A DNA stretch of 64,000 bases, from contig NZ_JABMKZ010000010.1 in the NCBI RefSeq assembly GCF_013204855.1, positions 1-64,000 on the forward strand. The letters are read 5' to 3'. Both the position numbers and the translations under genes were made by a program. The notes under the pieces were generated by a model. The model saw only the letters and a program-made list of their open reading frames with translations. It was not told the origin of the DNA and searched no databases. Below are positions 12,111-21,495 of the stretch, in pieces. The DNA comes from Paenibacillus alba (GTDB lineage Bacteria; Bacillota; Bacilli; Paenibacillales; NBRC-103111). Every line of letters starts with the position of its first letter. The first letter of the stretch is position 1.

Positions 12111-12956
12111 CTACTTGGTAACCGGGACTGCGTTATAAAATTCTTCCATCGTTACCTTCTTGGCGGCAATCTCTTTGGCAACATCCACTCCCACATAACG
12201 AATGTGCCATGGCTCGTACTGATAACCGGTAATATCCGCTTTTCCTTTCGGATAACGGATAATAAATCCATATTCCGCCGCATGCTTTTCAAGCCAGTTC
12301 GCTTCCTTCGTCCCGCCAAAGCAATCTTCGGCTGCACATTTGCCGTCACTGCCTGTGACATCAATCGCCAGTCCCGTTTCATGCTCACTCGTACCAGGAA
12401 CAGCGCTGTACGTTTTCGCTTTCTCTTCGCCATCTTTCAGGACATACCGCTGGAAGACGGATTTCTGCGTGGCGAAAGAGCGGTAGGCCGAAACGCCGGA
12501 AAGGTGGATATTATCCTTTTCCGCGCCAGCAAAAAGCTTTTCAATCGCACCTGCAGCCGTGCTGCGCATTTTCCGTTTTTCTATTTTTTCTGCAAATACA
12601 AAAGGGATATCGGGATAAACCAAGTCCGTCGGCTCATAGCTGGAAGGCAGCGAATTTTGTTTATTCACTAACACCGTGACACTTTCCGGCTTAGCGATAA
12701 CCTGAACTGCTCCACTCTTCGGTGGTGCCTGCGAGCCCGTTGGTGCAGCCGTAGCCCCCGATGTCGGTTTGGGTGTGGTTTTGGCCGATGCAGCAGGACT
12801 GGTTGTAGGGGAAGGAGTCCCTGTTCCTGTGGCTGGCTTAGAGCTCTCTTTCTCTGTCGGACTGACAGTTGGTGTGACTTCCGCCTTGTTGCTGCACCCT
12901 GTTACTATGGTTAGCGCCAAAAGTATGGCCAGCGAATACTTCATTGTTTGATTCAT
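12111..12956 (-). CDS. VanY-like D-alanyl-D-alanine carboxypeptidase lipoprotein
   Basis: This 281-residue exported zinc peptidase trims the terminal D-Ala of peptidoglycan stem peptides. It has a lipoprotein signal with lipobox VTGC (Cys21), a Thr/Pro/Ser-rich linker (about 25-85) and an M15B/VanY catalytic domain. The zinc ligands appear as His192 and Asp199 in SEHETGLAIDV and His251 in EPWHIRYVG. SAYRSFATQ near 156 is also typical. The start has GAGGAGG at a longish 13 nt. No vancomycin-resistance genes adjoin, so a housekeeping wall-remodelling role is more likely than resistance. Confidence 0.9.
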   Translation of the reverse strand: MNQTMKYSLAILLALTIVTGCSNKAEVTPTVSPTEKESSKPATGTGTPSPTTSPAASAKTTPKPTSGATAAPTGSQAPPKSGAVQVIAKPESVTVLVNKQNSLPSSYEPTDLVYPDIPFVFAEKIEKRKMRSTAAGAIEKLFAGAEKDNIHLSGVSAYRSFATQKSVFQRYVLKDGEEKAKTYSAVPGTSEHETGLAIDVTGSDGKCAAEDCFGGTKEANWLEKHAAEYGFIIRYPKGKADITGYQYEPWHIRYVGVDVAKEIAAKKVTMEEFYNAVPVTK

Positions 12957-13051
12957 GATCTACAATCTGCCTCCTCAACGTTGTAAAAACTTACACATGA
13001 AATAGACTTTAAACCCGCCGCAAAAGTTGCAAAGAACAAATCGCAGATTTA

Positions 13052-13100
13052 AAAATAAAAAAGACTGCCAAATAGGTTTTGCGCCTAGATCGCAGCCTTC
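13052..13100 (-). terminator. Terminator after metY
   Basis: On the minus strand AAGGCTGC pairs with GCAGTCTT (one mismatch), a nested TAGGCG/CCTA sub-stem fills the loop, and TTTTTTATTTTT follows. It ends the metY transcript. Confidence 0.65.
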
Positions 13101-13165
13101 TCATATTTTATGCGTATTGGTGTGAGGATTCAAGTTTTGACGTAGTTCGTATTGACCTCAGCCGT

Positions 13166-14461
<1,296 letters not shown>

Positions 14462-14522
14462 TTAAACATGCCTCCTAGGATAAAAGTATCATGATTTCGC
14501 TGGCGCCTCTTTATACTTGATA

Positions 14523-14577
14523 ATTCCTACTGGAATAGTATACAATTATTTTAAAGGAAACATCCAGTCCTAGTCAA
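14523..14577 (-). promoter_or_regulatory. metY promoter with an inverted repeat near the start site
   Basis: On the minus strand a -35 TTGACT (14577-14572) and a -10 TAAAAT (14553-14548) are separated by 18 bp, placing the start near 14541. The inverted repeat ATTCC-TACT-GGAAT (14523-14536) lies just downstream, where a repressor could act. Its half-site matches that of the mtnK palindrome. Confidence 0.5.
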
Positions 14578-14628
14578 TATATCACATTGGCATATTTTTC
14601 TAAACCATTTTAGATCGGACGTGTTTGC

Positions 14629-15633
14629 ATGCTATTTCAGCCCTATACCATTAAAGAGGTTACCCTCAAAAATCGGATCGTTATGTCACCAATGTGCATG
14701 TATGCCTCGGACGACTCCGGCGAAGTCAAAGATTGGCACTATGTTCACTATGCGACGCGTGCCGTTGGTCAGGTTGGCCTCATTATCGTGGAAGCTAGCG
14801 CCGTTACAGCCCAAGGGCGAATATCTCCCCGAGATCTGGGCATATGGGATGACACCCAAGTTGCCGGGTTGCAGCGTGTTGTTGATTCCGTTCACGGTCA
14901 AGGCTCGCATATTGGTATTCAACTTGCACACGCAGGTCGTAAAGCTGTATTGGATACGCCCATTATCGCTCCTTCGGCCATTCCTTTCTCCGACACCTTC
15001 AAAACACCGGATGAAGCTACGCTTGAGCAAATTCAAGAGACTATTACAGCGTTCGGCGACGCTGCGCATCGTGCCAAACAGGCTGGATTTGATGTCATTG
15101 AAATTCATGCTGCACATGGCTATCTCATCAACCAGTTTCTATCCCCGCTTATCAATCTGCGGAAGGATGCGTATGGCGGCGACCTCGAAGGGCGTTTCCG
15201 ATTCTTAAACGACGTTATTGCCGCTGTGAAAAAGCGGTGGGACGGCCCGCTTTTTGTGCGCATCTCTGCGCATGAATATTTAGAAGGCGGGCTTACCCCG
15301 CAGGATCACGCTTATTTCGCCGCAAAGCTGAAAGAATTGGGCGTTGATCTCATCGACGTCAGCTCCGGAGGGACATTCCCTGTTGTTCCGCCAACCTATC
15401 CAGGCTATCAAGTGCCTTTCGCCGAAGAAATCCGCGCCAAGGCTAACATTGCCGTGGGTGCGGTAGGCTTCATCACAGAGCCTGAACAGGCGGAAGAAAT
15501 TCTCCGGAACGAACGAGCCGATCTTGTCTTCATCGGCAGAGCTTTGCTGCGAGATCCTTATTGGCCACGGACAGCAGCGGTCAGATTGCACGCCGAATTA
15601 GAAGCGCCAATTCCTTATACGCGCGGTTGGTGA
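14629..15633 (+). CDS. namA: Old Yellow Enzyme family NADPH:flavin oxidoreductase (YqjM/NamA-like)
   Basis: This 334-residue FMN enzyme of the YqjM/NamA branch reduces activated C=C bonds such as those of enones, and nitro compounds, in detoxification. Cys23 and Tyr25 in SPMCMYASD correspond to the flavin-tuning residues of Yqj[25 protein letters not shown] and [10 protein letters not shown] follow in order. The length is typical. Its ribosome site is weak. It is divergent from metY, with about 170 bp between starts. The symbol is by similarity only. Confidence 0.88.
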   Translation: MLFQPYTIKEVTLKNRIVMSPMCMYASDDSGEVKDWHYVHYATRAVGQVGLIIVEASAVTAQGRISPRDLGIWDDTQVAGLQRVVDSVHGQGSHIGIQLAHAGRKAVLDTPIIAPSAIPFSDTFKTPDEATLEQIQETITAFGDAAHRAKQAGFDVIEIHAAHGYLINQFLSPLINLRKDAYGGDLEGRFRFLNDVIAAVKKRWDGPLFVRISAHEYLEGGLTPQDHAYFAAKLKELGVDLIDVSSGGTFPVVPPTYPGYQVPFAEEIRAKANIAVGAVGFITEPEQAEEILRNERADLVFIGRALLRDPYWPRTAAVRLHAELEAPIPYTRGW

Positions 15634-15664
15634 TGTTAGGCTAGGCAGTTTTTTATAAAACTGC

Positions 15665-15693
15665 AAAAGGCAGCTTTCTGAGGCTGCCTTTTT
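15665..15693. terminator. Terminator after the OYE gene
   Basis: AAAAGGCAGC and GCTGCCTTTT form a perfect 10-bp stem followed by T, about 30 bp past the stop codon. A second stem (GCAGTTTT / AAAACTGC) immediately precedes it. Confidence 0.75.
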
Positions 15694-15818
15694 GCCTGGC
15701 TCAGCCTACATATGCGGGGTAGCAGCCTTCTTTGGCGCTTGAGACTGCCTTTTCTCGGCAGGCTCAGAGCAGGTTCGATGCTTTTCCCCTGCTGAGCCGG
15801 CCTTTTCGGCTGGCTCAG
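15685..15818. repeat. Three imperfect GGCTCAG repeats between convergent genes
   Basis: Related segments at 15685-15704, 15746-15767 and 15799-15818 share GCCTTTT followed by GGCTCAG a few bases later. The last also forms a strong 12-bp hairpin (GCTGAGCCGGCC / GGCTGGCTCAGC, one mismatch) at 15791-15819. No open frame of interest runs through them. Confidence 0.5.
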
Positions 15819-15835
15819 CTTGTCGACACAACCCA

Positions 15836-16717
15836 TTACGATTTCTCCGGAGGAAGAAGGACGATGCGTCCATCTTCCATGGCAACACGAACTTTGTTCG
15901 TACCGGAGGCGCCGATGGATTCCAGCAAATTTGCCGGGATTTGCAAGCGGCCTGCTTTATCGACAACCGCATATTCCACATGTGAATCTCCCTCAGCAAT
16001 AATGCCTTGTTCCATTTCCAGCAGCTCCTCCTGATAAGATTTGCGTCTTAATATCTCTGAGGAGGTTTTGCCGTCACGAATAGCAACGACACGGTCTACT
16101 TTCTTAGCCAGCAAAGGATCATGCGTGACAATGACAACGGTTAAACCAAAGGTGCGGTTCAGTTCACGGAACAGGTCGAGAATCTGGTTCGCCATCTTCG
16201 TATCCACGGAGCCCGTCGGTTCGTCCGCCAGCAGCAGCCTCGGCTGATTCGCAAGGGCAATCGCAATCGCCACCCGCTGCTGCTCACCGCCTGAGAGCTG
16301 ATTCAGCCTGTTGTTTCTGCGGTGGCTCAAGCCCACAGCTTCCAGCAGCTCCAAAGCACGCAGACGCTTGCGCCGTCCCTGCAGGAGTATCGGCAGCTCC
16401 ACATTCTCCAAGGCTGTCAGATAAGAAATCAGGTTGCGCGCATTATTTTGCCAGACGAAGCCAACCGTCTCTCTTTTATACTTGACCAGATCGGATTCCT
16501 TAAACTTCAGCAAATCTTTCCCATCCACATGCAAATTGCCAGCCGAAGGTCGATCCAATCCTCCCAGCATGTTCAATAATGTCGATTTCCCGCTGCCGCT
16601 GTTCCCGATAATCGCCATCAGCTCTCCCTCCGCAATGTGGAGGTCAAGCCCTTGCAGGGCAACGACTTCAATGTCAGCAGCTTTATAAATTTTAACTAAA
16701 TTCTCACAATGAATCAT
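15836..16717 (-). CDS. ABC transporter ATPase with C-terminal AbrB-like domain
   Basis: This 293-residue LolD/MacB-type ATPase has Walker A GNSGSGKS (38-45), signature LSGGEQQ (141-147), Walker B LLLADEP (161-167) and switch His199. After the ATPase ends near 225 there is a charged linker and a final segment (about 247-291: YAVVDKAGRLQIPANLLESIG then VRVAMEDGRIVLLPP). This looks like one SpoVT/AbrB swapped-hairpin half, which is unusual on an exporter ATPase. It directly follows the FtsX-type permease (2-bp gap). It likely powers that permease; the AbrB-like part may mediate dimerisation (inference). Confidence 0.85.
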   Translation of the reverse strand: MIHCENLVKIYKAADIEVVALQGLDLHIAEGELMAIIGNSGSGKSTLLNMLGGLDRPSAGNLHVDGKDLLKFKESDLVKYKRETVGFVWQNNARNLISYLTALENVELPILLQGRRKRLRALELLEAVGLSHRRNNRLNQLSGGEQQRVAIAIALANQPRLLLADEPTGSVDTKMANQILDLFRELNRTFGLTVVIVTHDPLLAKKVDRVVAIRDGKTSSEILRRKSYQEELLEMEQGIIAEGDSHVEYAVVDKAGRLQIPANLLESIGASGTNKVRVAMEDGRIVLLPPEKS

Positions 16718-16719
16718 GC

Positions 16720-19629
16720 TTAATCCTCCCCAAGCTTAACAGCTTGATGAATCTTGATTCTGGACATCATCGTACCGAGAAGCAGAAGACCTGTGCCGAT
16801 CATTACTACAACAATGACGTACAGATGCCATTGATCATTCGGATCAAAGCTGACTTGGAAAGGCGGCACCTGACTCGATGAGTCGAATGTTAATTGGAAT
16901 AATGGCACATATAATCGGCTGGCCGTGGTACCCGTCATCATACCAATGAGCACGGCAGCGCCAGAAGTTAACAGCTGTTCGGCAATAAGCATGCCAATTA
17001 GCTGGCCAAACGAAATCCCCATCGCCCGGAATACCCCAAATTGCAAAATCCGACCAGACAACGACAACACCCAGTACAGAAGAAACCCGATAAAGCTGAT
17101 GCCGATGGCTATCAAAAAACCAAGCGTCATCACACCGTTCACAGCCAGCTGAAACGGATCGTTTTTGGTGCGGATCAGCATTTGTTTCGTATCGGTCATA
17201 TTTTCGACAGACATATGTTTCAGCACCAGTTCATCATACAAAGCTTGGCTTGTTGTGTCAGGCTTCAGCTTTAACCAGACATCATAGGGCTCCACAGCCA
17301 TGTTGTTTTGAATGTAGGAAAGATGCCCGATAACGATCTTCGGCGCGTCCGCCCTCACCTGCTTGCCAGAGCTTGAAGAACTGCTTCCCGAAACGGAGGC
17401 TGATGTTAAGATTGGATTGGGATTCCAGCTTGGCCAGTAATCAATGATCCCATAAACAATAAACGTAGCGCCTTCCACCCCATCCCACCCCAGTTGAACG
17501 ACATCCCCCACCGAGGCTCCCATTTCATCAGCAACGGATTTAGAAATAAGCACAGCCTTCGAATTGGACGCAAGCAGGTTCAAGTAGTCATTGAAATGAT
17601 GATCCAATAGATGATCGCGAAGCCAAGCCGTTTGACCAAATTCATCCGAATCAATGCCCATTAACCGGGTTTGACGGGATTCTTTGCCCAAGGTGATAAC
17701 GGCATCCTTTTTCTGAAACACCCGTGCCGCTGATGCCACTCCCGTTAGCTGTGTGAAAGGAAGGAACGGAGGTTCCGTATATTGTACGCGCTTTTTGACT
17801 AGGGGCTGCTGGGTTTTCTCGGTTTCTCCAAAACCGCTGGCCGGCGCTGATTGCGGCGGAGGCGCATCATTCTCCCATTTCGTCTGCAGAACGATATCCG
17901 CCCCATTCTTATAACGGATCTTCTCTTCAATGTTCTTGTTCATCGTGCGAGCCGCACTTGCGCTAAACAAACCTGTAGCCAAGGTCATAATGATAAAAAG
18001 CATAATGAACTGATATTGTGTCGTGGATCTGCCGACCTGCAGCAGCGTGGAATACAAATAGGGTGGCCACCATTTTCGACCCATCAGATAGATCAATTGA
18101 ATGACCCAAGGATAAATACGCAGCAGGAATAAGCCCATAGCGAATATGAATAAGGCAGGCACAAGGAAAAGCAGAGGATCCACTTTCATATCCATGGAAT
18201 CTAGGCCCAGTGAGACCAGATCACTCATGCGTCGATTAAAGCTTTGCAATAAATAGATGGAGACGGATAATAGGATCACATCCAGAAACGTTTTATGAAT
18301 AAAAGAATGCTTGCTCTTCCGCGCCATCGTTTGTTTATGCCCAACAATGGTAGCACGCGTAGCCAGAACAGCGGGTATCAGTGTCATGCACACGGAGGCA
18401 ATAACCGCAAAGAACGCGTACTGATAGGCCTCTTGATTCAGCTTAACTTCCATGGAAGCACGCTGGACGAATTCAAGAAAACCATTGGAAGCCCCCAATA
18501 TTTTGGTTAACTCGAGGCCCAGAAAAGGACCAATAAGCAAGGCCACACTGCCTAATAAGACACCTTCTACGACATAGCCAAACACAATTTGCAAGCGACT
18601 GGCTCCTCGACTTCGCAGCACAGCGATTTCTGTCTTCTGCCGATCCGTAATCAGATTAGCCACCATGAATAAGTAGAAAGCAAGCAAAATACTAACGGGC
18701 ACATTAAGGGACCAGAGCATTGTCCGGAGCTTCTTTTCTTTCTCTCCATACAATTTCAGCGTTGCGATGGCAGGGTTTTTGAGCGTATACGTATTGAAAT
18801 TGTTGCTTAAAAAGGTGTCCAATCGCTCATTCGCCTGGGTATACGTCCCTATCCCTTCTAATTTTAGTTGATGATAATCAAGGACAATCGTCATGTAGGA
18901 AAATAAGTTTTTGAACGTATTGTTCGCTATGAAATCCTTCTCAAACAGCGGATATGGAATAAATAGTTTCGATCGCAGATCGTTCATATTATTCGTCCAA
19001 TACAAATCCGCGTAATCGGAACGATCAATGACAGCAACTGGCTTAATGCGAATAGGCTGCTTCAGATCCTTGCTGGCAATCGTAAATTCGCTGCCGAGTA
19101 CGATTTTGAATTGCGTCAACAATTCTGGAAAAACCCATGCTTCATATACACCATTCACCGGTTCAGAAGCGGGGGCAATACCGTCTACAATACGGATATG
19201 CTGATCCAAATCCGACATCGCCGTCAGTCCAGCGGTACGGTTCACTTTGGGATCTATTTTAGCGGGATCGCTTGGGGTAAGCTCGAAAGGCATCGTATTG
19301 CGCGAAATCGCAGAAAGAAGCACAGGCACACCGAACTTCTTGCTTTGCTCGACCAAATAAGCATCTGTTTCCGCCAGAAGCCGGTTGTTAATACTCCCCT
19401 TTTCCGCTTCTTCCATGAAATACGTATAGGTGTACACTTGTCCAGGATATTGCTTCGTATCCGTTTGCCCGACTTCCAAATCCTTAATCAGCATGCGCTG
19501 CAAAATGGCATGGGTGTAGATCGGCATGGAGCTGGCGAGCGCAACCGAAATGATGAGCCCGACTAAAAGGCTAAGCTCCAACCAGCGGTTTTTGACCATT
19601 TTACGGAGAATCATCAGAAATAAAGCCAT
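16720..19629 (-). CDS. FtsX/MacB-like ABC transporter permease, 969 residues
   Basis: This large membrane protein has about ten predicted membrane segments: one at 17-37, six clustered between about 305 and 545, and three at the C-terminus (about 825-958). Long outside loops lie at 40-300 and 550-820. This is the doubled FtsX arrangement of MacB-superfamily exporters or mechanotransducers. The loop near 580-600 is Pro/Gln-rich, and a SSSSSS tract occurs near 760. AGGAGG sits before the ATG. It lies between the AbrB-tailed ATPase and the adaptor lipoprotein. Export of peptides, lipids or antibiotics is plausible; the substrate is unknown. Confidence 0.85.
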   Translation of the reverse strand: MALFLMILRKMVKNRWLELSLLVGLIISVALASSMPIYTHAILQRMLIKDLEVGQTDTKQYPGQVYTYTYFMEEAEKGSINNRLLAETDAYLVEQSKKFGVPVLLSAISRNTMPFELTPSDPAKIDPKVNRTAGLTAMSDLDQHIRIVDGIAPASEPVNGVYEAWVFPELLTQFKIVLGSEFTIASKDLKQPIRIKPVAVIDRSDYADLYWTNNMNDLRSKLFIPYPLFEKDFIANNTFKNLFSYMTIVLDYHQLKLEGIGTYTQANERLDTFLSNNFNTYTLKNPAIATLKLYGEKEKKLRTMLWSLNVPVSILLAFYLFMVANLITDRQKTEIAVLRSRGASRLQIVFGYVVEGVLLGSVALLIGPFLGLELTKILGASNGFLEFVQRASMEVKLNQEAYQYAFFAVIASVCMTLIPAVLATRATIVGHKQTMARKSKHSFIHKTFLDVILLSVSIYLLQSFNRRMSDLVSLGLDSMDMKVDPLLFLVPALFIFAMGLFLLRIYPWVIQLIYLMGRKWWPPYLYSTLLQVGRSTTQYQFIMLFIIMTLATGLFSASAARTMNKNIEEKIRYKNGADIVLQTKWENDAPPPQSAPASGFGETEKTQQPLVKKRVQYTEPPFLPFTQLTGVASAARVFQKKDAVITLGKESRQTRLMGIDSDEFGQTAWLRDHLLDHHFNDYLNLLASNSKAVLISKSVADEMGASVGDVVQLGWDGVEGATFIVYGIIDYWPSWNPNPILTSASVSGSSSSSSGKQVRADAPKIVIGHLSYIQNNMAVEPYDVWLKLKPDTTSQALYDELVLKHMSVENMTDTKQMLIRTKNDPFQLAVNGVMTLGFLIAIGISFIGFLLYWVLSLSGRILQFGVFRAMGISFGQLIGMLIAEQLLTSGAAVLIGMMTGTTASRLYVPLFQLTFDSSSQVPPFQVSFDPNDQWHLYVIVVVMIGTGLLLLGTMMSRIKIHQAVKLGED

Positions 19630-19649
19630 TGCAATCCTCCTAAACAGTG

Positions 19650-20684
19650 TTAGTTGTTTAAAATAACGTTCTGACCTTCCTTAAGTCCAGTGCGGATTTC
19701 CACTTCTGTCGGTGTGACAAGCCCCTTCTCAACATCAATTTCCTTGCGGCTTTCACCTTCTAGCACCTGCACATAATCTCTCCCTAAATAACTGCGAAGA
19801 CCTGTTCTCGGAATAACCAGAACATTGTCATGTTTCTCAATAATAATAGTCATGTCGCCGGAGCCGCCGATTTGCACCGCTTCTGTGCCCTCCGGAACCG
19901 AAGCGATAATCGTCTTCGCATTTCTTTCCGCGAGTGCTTTATTGGTCGTCAGCGGAGCGCTTGAAGGCGTTTGCAAAACCTTGCCTTGAACGATCTTATC
20001 GGAATTTCCGATTTTCACATCCACATTCATGCCAACCTCAATACCTGTGAGTGCCCCGCTGTCCGATGATTCATAAGATAATTGCAGTTTATTCGGATCT
20101 GAAAGCGTTACGAGGGTCCCGAAAGCTTCCACAACACTTCCTTCCTGCATATCCGTTACATAGGTAACGATGCCCGCCCTGTCAGCCTTGAGCCTTGTCT
20201 TCCCCAATTGCTCCTGAAGGGAGGACAATTGAAGCTGCGCAGCCTCCACATCAATCTTTTTCAAGCGGGCCTCATAGGTTTGATTGGGATCCGTTTGTTG
20301 TGTTTGCAGGCTTGCAATCTGTGCTTTTTCCAGATTTAACTTCTGCAGCGCGATTCGCGTTTCCAGATCTCCCACTTCCAATTCCGCCAGAACATCGCCA
20401 GGCTTAACCGTATCCCCCAGCTTAATGTGCATCGCTTTCAAACGATGATCCGATTCTTTGAAATAGTAGTTGGTTGTTTGACTCGACTTGAACGTTCCTA
20501 CCAAGCTTGCTTTTTTGGTCAAATTGCCTTTCTTTACTTCATACAGCTCAAAGTTTTCTTTCACGGGTTTGACTAAAGGCGGCTTCAGGGCCCCCTCCTC
20601 TCGAGGCAGCAGTGAGCATCCGGTAAGTATGAACACAACGCCTGTTAGCAGAGCAAGAGCTGAAGCGAATTTATTAACCTTCAT
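19650..20684 (-). CDS. MacA/HlyD-like membrane fusion lipoprotein
   Basis: This periplasmic-adaptor homologue, as found in Gram-positives, starts MKVNKFASALALLTGVVFILTGC, a lipoprotein signal with lipobox LTGC (Cys23). It contains the lipoyl-type hairpin (DTVKPGDVLAELEVGDLE, then a coiled-coil of about 60 residues with QLSSLQEQLGKTRLKADRAG). Beta-barrel segments follow, ending GLKEGQNVILNN. The chosen ATG overlaps the end of the upstream ATPase by 11 nt; earlier in-frame ATGs (up to 20720) are possible but would put residues before the signal peptide. It works with the adjacent MacB-like permease and ATPases. Confidence 0.85.
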   Translation of the reverse strand: MKVNKFASALALLTGVVFILTGCSLLPREEGALKPPLVKPVKENFELYEVKKGNLTKKASLVGTFKSSQTTNYYFKESDHRLKAMHIKLGDTVKPGDVLAELEVGDLETRIALQKLNLEKAQIASLQTQQTDPNQTYEARLKKIDVEAAQLQLSSLQEQLGKTRLKADRAGIVTYVTDMQEGSVVEAFGTLVTLSDPNKLQLSYESSDSGALTGIEVGMNVDVKIGNSDKIVQGKVLQTPSSAPLTTNKALAERNAKTIIASVPEGTEAVQIGGSGDMTIIIEKHDNVLVIPRTGLRSYLGRDYVQVLEGESRKEIDVEKGLVTPTEVEIRTGLKEGQNVILNN

Positions 20685-21369
20685 CGACAATGGTACCATC
20701 CTCCAATGCATACACTTCATCTACAATTTCCATAATCGCCAAATCATGCGTTGTCATAATAATCGTCATCCCTGCTTGCACCAAATCCTTAAATAATTTC
20801 AGCACTTGGAGACCCATTCGGCTGTCTAATTCCGCTGTAGGCTCATCTGCCAAAATCAATTTCGGTTTGTGCGCTATCGCCCTGGCAATCGCTACCCGTT
20901 GCTGCTCTCCCCCTGAAAGCTCATATGGACGATGCTTCATGCGGGCTTTCAGCCCCACGAAATCAAGCGCTTCTTCCGCCAGCTTTTTGAATTGATTGGG
21001 GTGAATTCCGGATATGCGCAAGCCAAATTCCACATTCTCATAAGCCGACATATAAGGCACAAGGGCAAAGGATTGAAAGATGAGTCCAATCTGCTCGCGT
21101 CTGACTTCATTACGCTTAGATTCGGGCAAGCTGCTGATCTCAAGCCCTTCTAAATAAACAGCACCCTCCGAAGGATGGTCGAGTGCCCCTAATATATTCA
21201 GCAGCGTAGTTTTGCCGGAGCCTGATCTTCCGCGCAGCGCGACAAGTCTGCCCCTAGGAATGCTTAAATGCGCTCCCTTCAACGCATGAACGGCGCCAGC
21301 TCCTTTCCCAAAAACACGCGTAACCCCGATGGCCTGCACCATCGGTACTTGATCTTCCTGCTTTTTCAA
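20674..21369 (-). CDS. ABC transporter ATPase, MacB/LolD type
   Basis: This ATPase of about 231 residues has Walker A GRSGSGKTT, signature LSGGEQQ, Walker B LILADEPTAELD and a switch TTHD. It is the second ATPase of the system and lacks the AbrB-like tail of the first. The start is taken at a TTG eight nt after AGAGG; a GTG at 21378 (zero spacing) and an ATG nine codons later are alternatives. It overlaps the adaptor gene. Two different ATPases with one permease suggest either a heterodimer or a lost second permease. Confidence 0.85.
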   Translation of the reverse strand: MKKQEDQVPMVQAIGVTRVFGKGAGAVHALKGAHLSIPRGRLVALRGRSGSGKTTLLNILGALDHPSEGAVYLEGLEISSLPESKRNEVRREQIGLIFQSFALVPYMSAYENVEFGLRISGIHPNQFKKLAEEALDFVGLKARMKHRPYELSGGEQQRVAIARAIAHKPKLILADEPTAELDSRMGLQVLKLFKDLVQAGMTIIMTTHDLAIMEIVDEVYALEDGTIVDEG

Positions 21370-21445
21370 CGTCAGCACCTCTTTTATCAGCCTACTGTTT
21401 GTTCCTGCTCGGATGAACTTATTTCTAAATGTAAACCCAAAGGCG

Positions 21446-21486
21446 ATAAAAAAATAGACAGTCCATGTTGGATATGGTGTCTATTT
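21446..21486 (-). terminator. Terminator after the response regulator gene
   Basis: The minus strand has AAATAGACA paired with TGTCTATTT plus an ATCC/GGAC-like inner part, followed by TTTTTTT. It separates the two-component genes from the exporter genes downstream. Confidence 0.65.
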
Positions 21487-21495
21487 GTTAGGTGC

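Noticed and set aside
12111..12956. Vancomycin resistance gene vanY
   Set aside because: The enzyme is of that family but no vanHAX or vanRS partners adjoin, so a resistance role is not supported.
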